Shown here: piece by piece, positions 36,607 through 48,990 of the stretch
How the letters are laid out: each line of letters starts with the position of its first letter
Numbering within the stretch: the stretch's first letter is position 1
Assembly: GCA_017562135.1 (NCBI GenBank)
Contig: QEYB01000921.1
Location: forward strand, 558,001-622,000
DNA from: Dipylidium caninum
Taxonomy: Eukaryota > Platyhelminthes > Cestoda > Cyclophyllidea > Dipylidiidae
Direction of reading: 5' to 3'
DNA: 64,000 bases
Notes under the pieces: generated by a model
Seen by the model: only the letters and a program-made list of their open reading frames with translations
Databases searched by the model: none
What the model was told of the DNA's origin: nothing
Translations under genes and position numbers: made by a program

Positions 36607-39600
36607 GCGTTCAATTCAAAACTGGAAGAGGAATTCGCAAAGGCCACGGAATTTGTGCCAAAAATCGCAGGGACTCTTTCCTACGACAACCTCATGTATC
36701 TCTACTCTAGGTACAAGCAGGTATGGGTTTTGTCAGTCCAGCATTGTAGTAAAACTGCCGTTCGGATGGAGGACGGATAAGGAGCGGAGAGAGGAATTTG
36801 CTATAGCAGCCAATTCCAAATCGTTGACTTAGTAGAAGTATTTACTATACAACTACAATATGAAGGGGTGGCGATGAACTTCCTCCTCGTCTAATTGTAT
36901 CAACTTTTTAGTCTCACCCTAGTAATAGTTGTCCAATTTCATGGGTAACCAGGGAATGCTAGTTGAGTTTTTCATATTTTTTTACTGCCATGATAATATT
37001 AGCATTGTTTATTGCTTTTCACACAGAATCCTTGTGGAAGTTTTTTGTGAAAATATCCAGAACCCCCTTTCAGATACAAATAGGGTTTTCTCTATCATTA
37101 ACACAAAATATATGCATATATACATTTGACTAAATCCGCGTTCGGCTATGGTAGTGAATTTATGTCGTAGTCGGCGGTTCTTTATGATTGACATTTCAAG
37201 TGCTTATCGCATTTGCATTAATTCCCGTTAATCTCCCCTCCTTCGTTGTAATTTCACCGCCTGTAATTCTCCGTGCGTTAGGGGGATTACCATATCTGCC
37301 CGGTCTGTAGCCATTTTTTCGTCTATTTAAATGTCTGCAGTAGTTTTTCCGCCCGGAAAGGGTAGAGGAAGTCGTTGTGTGAGTTGTTACCCCTCTCATT
37401 GTTAATACTGTGTGAAAAGTGGGCGCACAACTTTCGAACTTTCGAGTGCTTAAAGCTCAGCATCTGTTCATTCACCGTATAAATCTGCTCGGGTTTGGCA
37501 ATCCCGACCATTTCTGTTTGTCGGAACGAATTGTTTTCCACAGCATTTGTCCCACTTTCACTGACTCGAACCAGTAGGTCGTTCGCACGGGAAAGCGCCA
37601 TCGCTTACATTGAGGTGGGTTTTAACCCAGTTCTTTTGAGTCGGGCAGGAAGAGAGCATCGAACACTCGATTTAGGGGGGATTGGGCGGATCTGATGCGT
37701 CAGAATGTGAGCGTTCTGCCTCGTTTCATAGCCCCGTTCCCCATCATTACGGTAGACTGTCGGCACTGGTTGCCGGTGCAGCCGGTTTTGCGTGGACACA
37801 AATAATAAAAATAAGCTTAGAGTCGGCTTTCATGTCTTCAATTTTAGCTCAGGTGGGAATTGCTCACTACCTCATCGTCATTGGCGTAATCAGTGCTGCC
37901 TAAGTGAAATGTCACGAAAAACTGTTGTTTCTTGGCAGTGATGATCGGAAGACAGGTTAATTGTCGAATTGCATACTTTGGCCGAGGTGTGAGATGGTCG
38001 AGTTACTGAACCGTCTCTTGAATTTGCAAAGGTGCCAGTCCACGGGTTCTCACGAGACCAAAGGAAGCCTTGGCAAATCAGACTAAATTTTGAGCAGTTG
38101 CCGTAGGTTGTATCGAAGTTTTATCGGAGACTTGTTAACACTCATGACGACGTGATGAGGGCTTTCATGCAATTTGCTTTGTCTGCACCCGAATCCCTGT
38201 TATAATCACAAGTTGGTGGAGGAGTTGGCTCCCTCTTCCGCGGGAGCACTTCTCATATTTAGCCGCGTTTTTCCTCAATGCAGCGAGGAGGAAATGTTTA
38301 TGTCATCGGCGAACGCAGTATACGGTAAAACAGGATTGGAGAAACATTGATGTATGCACATTTGATCTGGCTCAACACACTTTCGTCGTTTTTTATTCTG
38401 CTCTCAGACAGTCATTTCACTGAACTTGTTAATGCTGTGAAAATCCTCGTATCTTCTCAAACTCCTCAAAATTGATTAGCCCAGACGGGCAATCTGCCCC
38501 CCCCTCCCCCCTCCCCACTTTTTGGTTAAATGCGAATTTCCTAGGCCTTTCCTGTCCACCTTAAGTGCGTTGGTTGGTTGACCCCATGTATTCGCATCAT
38601 TTGTCTGGAGGGGATAATGAATTTTAAGCAGGTTATTGCGGCACCGAGAAGCGTAGAAGATTCCAGCCACGCCTGGGACCAAGTGGGCATAACCGTTCGG
38701 CCCATTCCTCCTTACAGGCAACGGAGGGTCAGTGCAACACCCCGAAGCCGGGAATTATGGAATACAAGGCTCGCCAGAAGTGGTAGGTTAAGTGAAAGTA
38801 GCAGGAATGTCGCGCTATAACTATCCTCACTCGAGTGCGAACCCTTTCCCAGGATGGCCTGGAAGGAACTGGACAACCTCTCTTCGGACGACGCGAAGCA
38901 ACAATATGTGCAAAAAGTGACTGAAATCGCTCCCGACTGGAACACCGCGGTAATTTTACTTCCTTGCTTCCTCTAGTTTTGGCTGAGTTTTTACAAACGC
39001 GTCCATAAATCTGCAGAAAGCGTTTGGGCCTCTTTAATGCACCCGATGCTGGTTGTGTCGCCTGTGATTTCTCGACTTTTGACAAAATCGTAAAATTCTG
39101 CGTCTAATCGCCCTAATCACACGTAAACCACCGCGGTGAAAACGAATTTTTTGCACCCAAATGGAGGACTCAGTCCTTCTCCCATACTAACTTTACTCGG
39201 CGAAACCACCCATTTAACGTTCCACGGCCCTTTTCTTTGGACCAAAAGAGTGTATTTCAGAGAGAAGTGTCCTATCGCGCATTGTAAATAAGCCTGATCG
39301 AGTTTAAAAACAGAAGCCCATAGCACCGTAGCAGCGCCGCTCGAGTGCGAAGGGTTAACCTCCTCCGACGTGATGTCTCCGAGGCCTTAAAGAGAGCCGA
39401 CCACCGTTGAAAGCGGCAACACGGTCTTTACTACTTCCCATCGTATACCAAATCTTTTTCAGCTGAGTTAAAAGCACACACTTTTTTCTCTTTAACTGGT
39501 AATTGTTGATTCATATTGCATCATTGTTCTATTCGGACAATGTTCTTCTAATGTCGCTCTCACCAAAGCGCCTCCTTGCACGGTAATATTCTGTCCTCGG

Positions 39601-42600
39601 CCAGGACACTTGTTGTTTTATGGCTGTTCTTTCCTTCATAAATCACGCGATAATTTCGTCATCATCTGCGTCGATGACGACTGTTGTCCACTCATTCCGT
39701 GATCAGATTTAAGGTTCGAGCACTGATGAATGTATCCTGGCGGTTGGTACCTAAAATTCTTGATGAAAATGACACTGTACATTTCCCGCCCACTTGGACG
39801 TATTTCAGACGTCGCAAGGCCACAGTGGACCGCGTGTCAGTCGACCGGCGGAGTCCATAGGTGAAGCTGTCAACTCGAGCGGAAAGGCGTCAATTCCGCT
39901 CATCGAACTCGTGAAGGACGGTGTCCTCGAACCCGTGAAAAATTACCTTCGAGAACACCCGACAGCGATTAATGTGGAAGACTCGGAGGTGAGTGAGTCA
40001 ACAGTTGCCCAAGACGGTAGCGGGTTTTTTTTCACCCAGGCAAAACCGCTTTTTTTCATCATCTAAGTGGAAAAGAAGAAGGCTGTAACAGTGGGGAATG
40101 CATCGTTTTCCTTAGATTAATTATTTTCTGTTTCCTCGTGGGCCTCTTGGAACCGGCGTGGCGGTGCACAGAGAATCCGACTAAATTACGATTTCACACT
40201 GGATGTAGCAATAAGGATGGCGGTTAGCGGTGGGAGGACTTAAGAGTGGAGGATGAAGAACTCCAACGTCGCATGCATTAACTGCCACCTTACGTGCTGT
40301 AGCTAAATGTTCTCCATCACCGGCATCTCCACAACGTCACCTCATGTGTTCATAGTAAGAAACGACAATCTGAATGGGCTTATTAACCTTCTACGTCTAT
40401 TTTTTACCAGGTAACAGTCGCAATTCCCACATAAATTCCCCTATTAAGAATAGTGTTTCATTGTGAATGAGGGACATTGGCAGGAAAACTCTTTTTGCTC
40501 TCACTTTTCCCTCATCTCGTTCGCCGTAACTCTGACGATGTCACCATGTAAATGTGTTAGATTAAAGTAGGAAAAAAAAGTCTCTCTCCGCCAAATGAAC
40601 TTGTGGCCTCGCTGAAATGCTGAATCGGATGAAATACCTGGAAGTACACGATCTTAAAAGTCTTTGCCTTATTCCAGAAACTGACTCCTTTGCATTGGGC
40701 CGTGGATCGCAACTTTTATGATATCGCGGAGGCCCTGGTCGAGAGCGGAGCTGACATTAATGCTCGAGATGAGGATGACCAAACGCCCCTGCACTATGGT
40801 GAGCGCCTTGTCCTTCCAATGCATAATTCTTACCCGGAGAACAGTCACACCGCGCCAGTGAGCCTAAATGAATGTGAATTAGCATATGCTTAAGAACGCC
40901 AACTCCTCAAAGTGAACCTCGTGTATCCTACCACTTTTTTTCTCACCACTGGCCGTTACTTATTTAAAAAGCCTCGACTCGTCAAATGTTACTTCTTACG
41001 TCGTTAAGCCACTTTTTTGCCTTTTAATTCGAAATGCCACCGTAATAGTGGAATCAGTCAAGTTGGTCTTGGCAACAGAGGGTGTCGAGCCCGGCCATCT
41101 CGTTGAAAAGCGATCCGGCCTCTTTCCAACTCGACTCCACTGTTAGAGGCGAACACGGGTGACGGCAGGCGCAGACCGGGCACTGAGCAGAGCACTCTTT
41201 TCCATTTGCCCTTCCGGAACAGGCATTCTAATAGTCGGAATCAAATGATCACTGGGTTGGAAACCATGAAACGCGCGTTGAGTACGAGTAGAAAACAAAA
41301 AGCACGTTTTTTTTCGCATAATTCATTGTATTCAGTAGGCATAATTCCCAATGTCTTTTAAGACTTTCTGCCAACGATTGGGCAAGTCATGTGTGCCTGT
41401 TTGAGGGAGATCTGTGCTTTTAGAGTTGATAGAGTAACCCAAGTCCTATATGCTCCCATTTGGGTTATTGTACTTCTTCTCCCTTAAAAATAATTCGTAA
41501 CTATGGAAAAGGTGGTAATGAGTCGAAGAAATGTCGGGTGAACGTGGAGGATGTGGTAAAATTTCATATTGTGCAGATGTTGTGTACTTTGTCAACAGAA
41601 ATTGCAACTTTATGTGATCATCGTGTCTTATCAGCGTTCCGGTTGCATTGCACCGTGGCGAGTGAGCAAAGCCGGTCTTTTTTCCTTCTAAGTTTCTCCT
41701 CGTGCATGACATAAATTTCATGCACGGCAACGGTACTCCGCCGCGGTTATGGTTTTGGGCATTCCACCAGAGGCTAGGCACAACTTTTTCTGCTGAAATC
41801 TCGCCTTAACCGTGTGTTTTGGACTGTATTCTCGTCTACCCATTTGCTTGATCGTTTCCGATTATCATGGGAAATCCGACGATGCGACGAAGATGGGCAC
41901 TTCGTCTCGCGCTCGCTCGGTCATCTCCAGTTGCCTCACTCCCTACGTCCACTTTTTTTTTACTTTATCAAATATTTTAACACAGCATCAGCCGTATGGA
42001 TGGCTCTTTCCTAGTCGAGACTCAAGTTCGCGAATAGTCGTATGTATGCGTGTGTAAATCGGATTCCACAGTCGTCGTTCTTACTTCCTCCACGTCAAAA
42101 AATGTTCCTTAGTCTGCCTCGAGGCACCCTGACGACACACAAATCGCGAGAGCGAGTTTTGTGGAACCAACATCGGCCGTTTGCTCCATTAGTGGATCCA
42201 CTTCCGAATGCCCCGTTAATGTTTATCCAAAGCTCGAGCTGTGCTGTGGATTCAATTTGAACGCGTGCGGGAGAAGTAGATGTAAAGCGCGTCTTGTGTT
42301 ACCTTTTGTTTTTGGTCACAAATCAAGTGAAAAGGATGTACAAACAAGCATGGATGAGAAGAATACCTTGGAAATTTGTCAATATCAAGTTCGCGTTGCA
42401 ATGTATCTCCCCCGGTTGCTGCCGAACACAAACAAAACGAAAACGCCCGTTTCTGAGTTTCCAACATAATAAGTAGGTCGACAGAGAGAAGATTTCGTCT
42501 CATGAAGAGTTGGCATTTTTATCTCACTTGTGGAATTTCCTCGCCTTTCCGATAGGCTTACCTTAACGCGGAAATACGTTGTTTTGTTGTTATGTTGGTC

Positions 42601-42899
42601 TTTTCTTGACCTTAGAGTAAGTGACTAAATAGGCGCCTTCGAAATAGTCAGGACAAAGGGGTAATCAGCTGCCTTAGCAGCAATCTGTTTTGCATACACC
42701 AGCACCTAAGTTGGCTCTCTACACTCGGTCTGGTTGACTCAATTCGGCACGCAATTTTACATGTCAGTGTTGCCTTTTAGCCTGCTCTTGCCAGCATCGC
42801 GAAGTGGCCCAACTCCTACTTGACCGCGGGGCCGATTTATCCGCCAAGGACACAAACGGCGAGTGTCCTTCCACCGAATTCCTTCGGCTCGACCACTAG
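36607..42899 (+). CDS. ACBD6: Acyl-CoA-binding domain-containing protein 6 (5' exon uncertain)
   Basis: Six phased exons: 36607-36720, 38718-38782, 38853-38949, 39809-39988, 40678-40798 and 42781-42899, giving 231 residues (human 282 with a longer N-terminus). The ACB domain begins AFNSKLEEEFAKATEF and contains YDNLMYLYSRYKQ, ATEGQCNTPKPGIMEYKARQ and MAWKELDNLSSDDAKQQYVQ, matching the acyl-CoA pocket pattern. Ankyrin repeats follow: LTPLHWAVDRNFYDIAEALV, GADINARDEDDQTPLHYA, REVAQLLLDRGADLSAKDTN. The protein binds acyl-CoA and, in vertebrates, supports N-myristoylation. No initiating Met lies in the first exon. A possible first exon is 36458-36499 (MTNNIVFPPRFCYF, donor GTTAGT), inside the lipin 3' UTR. 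Introns are long for this locus; one carries a mariner remnant. Confidence 0.92.
41332..41870 (-). mobile_element. Degenerate mariner transposase inside an ACBD6 intron
   Basis: Minus-strand fragments in several frames match mariner order: WVDENTVQN, CLASGGMP, LIRHDD (equivalent of HDN), YEILPHPPRSPDISSTHYHL and F, then HDLPNRWQKVLKDIGNYAY and stop at 41332. The third catalytic Asp (family SDYHLF) is His here (THYHLF), and stops and frameshifts interrupt the rest, so it cannot encode an active enzyme. I did not find terminal inverted repeats or the N-terminal helix-turn-helix part. Confidence 0.82.
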
Positions 42900-45800
42900 G
42901 TGAAACCTCTTTTTTTGTAAATTTTGCATTAAGAGAAATTCTTTACACACCGTGTGGTCTTTTTTCGAGCGTTACGTGTCAAGAGGGACCTCATTGTTTC
43001 TCAATCACCGCGCTTATTCCGTTCCTCCTCCTCCTCCTGGACTGCTTTTCCCAAGAGGACTCCGTGTGATATACATTTTACTGGTCTTTCGGACCCGTCG
43101 TTCTTCTTTCCTCGGGGTAGTAAAAGCTGTTTTTTCACACTGCGCTACCGGATTCACAGTCGACTCGTCTTAATTGCGACTCTCTTCATGGAAAGACGGG
43201 GGTTACACCCATCTCGGAGTTCCCATGCATGTTTAGGCGTATTCGTCCTGTGCACGCCTTCTTCAAAGCGTCGCTTTGTAGGCCTTTTCTCCAAACCTTT
43301 TCCCGCACTCCTTGTTTTTTTTTTCAAAGTCGACAGATTTCAAGCAGTCCCTGAGTCCATAAAACTGCCAACTTTTACTTCCCCCCCACTAGGACCACTT
43401 CTTTTATTTGCCTTCTCCTCTTCCCAGTGAAGAGTCATTTGAGTGAGCTAAACTGCCACTTGCCATGTACGTGAACGAGGGCTGCAGTGTGCCTGTCTTG
43501 GCCGCAGGCGAGGGCACCTCTTTTTGGCGGATAGTCACTGTCTGGCGTGAGGTGTCGGGGTCTTCGCCAACTCGTCCATCCGGCGTGCCGCGCAAAGGCG
43601 AGTGGTCAAGTTTGATCAGAACTTGGCACTTTCTGCCATGTTCCTTGCGTAAGCACTTGGTTTGACACGATTGTTTTGGTGTCTACCGATCACTACGCCT
43701 TTGTGTACGCGACTGCTGTTGTTGAGTGTAACTTTTGTTTAAAAGTGATTGTCTATTATTCGAACCTAAACAATGTGGAACTCTCTTCTTTAACGTAGAC
43801 CAGTTATTAGATGGTGTGATGCTTGGAACCAACATTTGGCCTTAATAGATGCTGTTCCACCGGAGAACTGGCGTCAAAAGGCGTATTTTCCTCCTGACTG
43901 GGGGCCTGGCTCTTCCGTGTACGTGCTACAAGGTGGACCTGACAGTTACTAGAGCAAATTGCCAGACTTTCAGGAGTGCGATTTGGTCTGAACGCGATTA
44001 TGCTGGTATGAGCGCAATCTGTTAAATTTGTAAGTCAAAGAAGGCGTTTCACCAGCGTATGCTCCACTAACTGAAAAATTCTTCTCGACGCAACTCCCCA
44101 GCCCTGGGACTCCTCGGATGTGACTAAAATTAGTGAGTCTTGTAGACGAAATGGAACCTTTAGTGAACCAGGGTTACGACCTACTTGGTAGAAGATAAAT
44201 ACTCGAAAAGCTTCTCATTAATCCGGAATCATTTGATCCCGGTTAACTGCCTTTAATCCGAGATGATTTGCCCACGACCCTCCTGAACTTCCAGGGCCCT
44301 AAAATATGATGCCGCTGTTCATAGACGCACAAAGCCCTGTTTAAGGTGCGGATCGCACCGAGAGGGGCTGGCGTACGTGATCGGCTCATCGCGTGTCGGC
44401 AGGGTTCAAAGACACCACTATTTGTGGCCTCCTTCAGCCCTGTATAGTGAAATAACTTCGAGGAAGGGGTTTCGTCTCCTCCTCTAACGACTGTAATCAT
44501 ACGATCGTAAAAGGAAAGTGAGCAATTTGTCAGACCCTTGGTCGGTCAGACGAGCTTACAGACGCGGGTAGACCACGAGGAAGGCCTCGAGGACGTCGAC
44601 GTGGACTCACGAATTCCCCTATCGCGTACGACACGGCGCTTCTGTCTTAACCGCAATTCACGTCAAAAATCACTTTGCACCGATTAATGGCGGGCGTCTT
44701 GCCGGACTCCTGAGGTGACCTAAAAATTAACTTCACACCCTTTGACGCCAGGGCTTTATTGTCTTCTATTAGGTGTGGGAACTTTCAGGATATCATATGC
44801 CTACGAGACGAGGAGCCTGAAATTCACGTCTCCTCGGTTGATGATTTTAGGAGGATAATGATGAGCGGAGAGTGTAAATTTTGCACTCTGTGCCGCGTAA
44901 CCGGTTTATCGAAGTCCACCGGGCTCACCGGGGTCTCAGAGCCTACGATTTCTCCCTCTTATTCAGGGCTACCACTGAAGGCCGTTGAAAACATCCGAGT
45001 GGCGGTTATTCGCCTCGCCCAGGCGTGGCAGACGTGTTCTGAACGTGAACGACTCCATTTTTTCCAGCTGGGACAACCTGTAGTCCGCGGACCCTATTTT
45101 GGCAGGATTGTCCTGGTCATCGCTTAAAAATTTGGGTTTTTTTACCCTTAACATATATTCGCAGTAAATGTGAGGTGTGTTTTACGGTCAAACGCATGTA
45201 ACTGGGTCACGTAAAAACAGAGTTTGAATGGAAGACTCGTTTACTCCCGTGATGGCTGGAAAGGAACTCGGTCTCGTCAGAATGTGCAAAAGTGCAGATT
45301 AGCGTGAAAAGAGGATACTCGCAGACTCAAATTGAGCCCAAGCAACGAGCTTGTCTCTCCGCCGTTGCGGGTCTTCTCCTAACCGGCACACTAGGGCTTC
45401 TTTCGCTCAGGCATTTTGCCAGAAGGCGAGTTCTCAGCCTCCCCCCCACTCGTGGTGCGTCCTCCGCCTCCCCCCCCCACTTCCCCCCCCCGCGGAGCTG
45501 CCACCAGGCGAACAGACGAGCCTGACAAGGGTGTGCGCGCCAAGTTCATCCACTTTGGTGCTTCAATTAAAGCATGGCAGGCGACCTCACCACTTGTCGT
45601 GGAGGCTCCTCCGTAGCCAACAATTCCCCAGGTCAGTGTGGTGAGCCAAAGCGCTGATAAGTGAATTCTCGCATGATTCTGAGCACTCTCTTTCAGAAAT
45701 TTTATGCCCCGACCGTGCGTCTGTATTTTCACCCTGGTGGATATTAGTGGGGTAAGAGAGGTGGAGTGCGGATTGAGACCAAATGATTTTTACCAGCTCA

Positions 45801-48177
45801 CAGCTTAAAAGATGGAAAGAAAAGTAGCATTTAAATAAGTCCTACCCCCCTAAAATTGCCCCATCGTCAAGAGATCTACCTTTCTCGCCTCAAATGTGCA
45901 TGAAATCTGCGGGCATTTCACTGTGACTGCTTGGAAGGCCACCGAACGGCCATCGTCCTTCTCAAGAAGGCGAATACGGAAGGGGAGGAAAGGCGTCAAA
46001 CGTGGCAAATGCTATGACAGACCTCAGATTTCTGACCATGCCGCATGTGGGTGCAAATTGAGGCTGCTGTGCCGCACCAAGTAATTCCTGGTTTCCCAAC
46101 CTGCCTGGGGATCGTAGTAGAAGTGCCAACCGCGTGAATCCTCGAAGCGGGAGCGGCTATGCCAACCCCCGAGTGGCCTTGAAGGGCCGAGGTCTGTTGC
46201 CGCAATGGGAGCGGTCAAACGAAGTCATTCGGACTTCAGGTCACACTCTTACGATTGCAATTTATGGGAGGACGATGTACCTCTTCCTACTCCTCCACTT
46301 TACTAACATTTCACGTAGGCAAGTTGCCTCTGTGGTATCCGGGATGCAAAGTTGAGGGAATTAACGACCTAAATTACACTGTGGGTTATAAACGAATGAC
46401 AAGATGTCGGCGACCTGCTTAGTAGCTGCTGCGACATCAACGAAGGCGGGTTTTCGTTGTATCAGCGACACAAGCCAATTTATGTTGTGCTTAGAAATAA
46501 AAAAAAATGACTTCTATTGCTAATACTTACTTGTCTGTCCGCGCAAGTAGTGTCCCACGTGATTCTGGGCGAAGAATGTAAAAGAATTTTGGTTTTTTAC
46601 ACTACCAACTACCAGCCCAATCACATGAGGTTTTTGACCACTGGGAAGGTCGAAAAGCGTTTGGCATGGCTCTCTTCGGTTGTCACTGACAAAGGGGACT
46701 TAGCAAGCACTCTCCTCCCCACTTTGGGCTACTTACAAACTTCTGTCAGGGATTGACAGAAGAGAGGAGATAAAAATGCTACTTGGAAGGTGTGTTGTGT
46801 GACATTAAGTGAGGTGGACGAGTTAGTGGAGAGGACTGAGGACAATACTTGCTTTATAACTACTTATCAAGGAAGAAATCGGCTTAGTATCTTCCTTGAT
46901 TATTATTCCGCGGCCATCAACTCGCTAAAGCCGACGAGCCAATGGGAAGGTTGGAGCTCGATGGCCACAGGAGAGGACGGTCGAGGACGAGTTGACTTTC
47001 GCCCCAGCTTATATTCCATCCTCATGGATGTGTTTAGAAGGTCGGAGGAAGCTTTTGCCAAGCCGACGAAGACTCTCTATTGTGGTTGATCGTTGGAGAA
47101 AGTGAGCCTGCAAAGAATCAAGGTGACAATAAGTGCTGTAAGTGAATGTGTTCTCAAAAGTGAACTGGCACTCCTCGCACCACAGACTCCTGCCCTGATG
47201 TCGAGGCGGTTGAAGGTGTTTCGGAGGTCCTGTCATTTGTCAAGCAAATCAGAAGACTATATGGAATTCCCTTCGACGTCTCGATTAAAGAGGGGGGGGC
47301 AATTTGACGTGAAGCTCCGAGTGGGCTCATTTGATTGGTCGAAGACTTTTCAGAGGGGAAAATGAGTCCCAGGCCAACTCGCATACACGTCGACTGTGGG
47401 TTTTAAACCCACCACAGCCGAGGTGGCGGAAGTAGTGGCATCATCTTCTTGCAGTCTGAGGGGAATTTGGACTAACTTAAAGTGCCAACAATTCGGTAGG
47501 GCGATGCACAAGTGCGTTCCACCTCGAGATGACCCATAATTTATAGGAAACCGGAGATGAAAGGCGCCAGTGGCCAGAAAGTTTTTTGGGGAGAGGACGT
47601 CCCATGGGAATGATAAAGCATTCCCTGCAAATCGAGGCGGTTGGAGGAATTTTTCCGCCATAATGAGGGGATTTGGGACTGTCGGTGGCGATGTAAACAG
47701 TGAATTTCCCCTAATGGTCTGGGCTACAACCCAGTGAATCCCATAGCCCAATATAAAGCAGGTAAAACTAAAAAAATTCCTACTAGTCTACTCGCGAAGC
47801 GACTCCATTCGGCCTGGATGCCACGTGAATTAGCCTACTGTCAGGGAGTGCTTTGAATGGCGAGTGCTTTGAATGGCGACCAGACAACAGAGATGAGAGT
47901 CGCCTTCCCCCTGAAAGGCAACGAGAGGAGGAGAGGCGACATCGAATGTGACCACTTGTATTCCTCACAATCGTTGACTAAATTACAACTTCTTCGGGTT
48001 TGTGGATGGGCTGATTAGCGGGCAGAAGGAAAGCAAGTAAGCACGAGAAGGGCAAACTCATGTGAACAGCAAGGGGAGTGGAGAGTGCCACATTGGGTGT
48101 TGAGTTTATACAAAGCAGGAGACAACCGATACACGCACGTGCACCCATCACAGTGAAAGAATTTCCTTTCCCCAGAA
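42900..48177. other. Large unassigned interval
   Basis: Many short frames on both strands, none with a recognisable family. Features seen are a pyrimidine-rich patch at 43.0-43.45 kb, C-runs at 45.44-45.49 kb, a 16-bp tandem duplication (AGTGCTTTGAATGGCG twice) near 47.85-47.88 kb, and a motif TCGAGGCGGTTG-A/G-AGG that occurs at about 47.20 and 47.63 kb. Frames at 44759-45127 (plus) and 47350-47751 (minus) are open but look non-coding. Confidence 0.45.
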
Positions 48178-48990
48178 TCACTCCTTTACCGCTTGAATTT
48201 GTTCGTGCGTGCACAAAGGACCGTGGTAGAACTCTGCCGAGGTGATCACGCCCGTGAAACAGGTCTGAGTGGAGGCATTGCAGGTAGTCTTCTCCTGGTG
48301 TCCGTTCACCACTGACAGGCTATCAACATCCCCTGGCGCCCACGAACTGATGTCCGAGTCGGGGAACTCCAAATCGGCCAACAGACCCCCCGTATTGTGG
48401 AGCAGTTTAATCGGACGCTTTAGGGTGTCGAAGGCAAGGAAAGGCAAAAGATCTTCGTCATTTGCAGCTTTGGACGGATCTAAGTCGAGATTTAACTCGT
48501 CCTCGTCGCTAAGATAGTAACCGGAGTAATCTTCGTTGTTGAGAAATCCGTCGTCGCTGTGGAAATGAGCGGTAGCGTCGACGTCCAGGCGGTCCAGGGA
48601 CCGACACCGACGTTGTCTCATGGTGGCGGAGGAGACGGGGCCGCTAATTTGCATCGAGGGCGCAGAATCAATGCTCGACTTGGACTTGCATCGCGACGGA
48701 GGCGCGAGAAAAGGCAAACAGGGGAGGCCGTAGGATTGGGAGGAAACAAAACCCGATTCACCGCTGCCTACACCTCCGCCAGCACCACCTCCTCCGGCGT
48801 TACTGCCGGTGCTTCCGCTACCCCCGACAGCGCAGTTGTAGAGGGTCTGTTGGCTAGACACTTTGGACGACGGGACGAGGACATGCCGCAAAATGTCGTT
48901 GTCATCAGCCTTCCAGACGCGTGTGGCGCGCCACTTTGCACGAGACCGCAGCGGTGCCCGAATCGCGTCAAAGTGTACCATTTCGTTGGG
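48178..48990 (-). CDS. Terminal exon of an unrecognised acidic/Gly-rich protein
   Basis: A strong acceptor (ACACTTTTCTTACAG) precedes a phase-0 exon of 270 codons plus stop. It begins PNEMVHFDAIRAPLRSRAKW, contains a Gly/Ser run (about residues 65-90), a basic patch RQRRCRSLDRLD, an acidic segment (YLSDEDELNLDLD), and ends EQIQAVKE. Composition and the clean splice site argue for a real 3' exon. I recognise no domain. On the same strand, 6.7 kb upstream, lies the Egalitarian-like exon, which ends at an open donor. The two could be ends of one gene, but no linking exons were found, so this is only a possibility. Confidence 0.6.
   Translation of the reverse strand, partial: PNEMVHFDAIRAPLRSRAKWRATRVWKADDNDILRHVLVPSSKVSSQQTLYNCAVGGSGSTGSNAGGGGAGGGVGSGESGFVSSQSYGLPCLPFLAPPSRCKSKSSIDSAPSMQISGPVSSATMRQRRCRSLDRLDVDATAHFHSDDGFLNNEDYSGYYLSDEDELNLDLDPSKAANDEDLLPFLAFDTLKRPIKLLHNTGGLLADLEFPDSDISSWAPGDVDSLSVVNGHQEKTTCNASTQTCFTGVITSAEFYHGPLCTHEQIQAVKE

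Noticed and set aside
44759..45127. 122-codon plus-strand frame
   Set aside because: It starts at TTG, shows no domain or coding-like conservation cues, and overlaps a minus-strand frame of similar quality.
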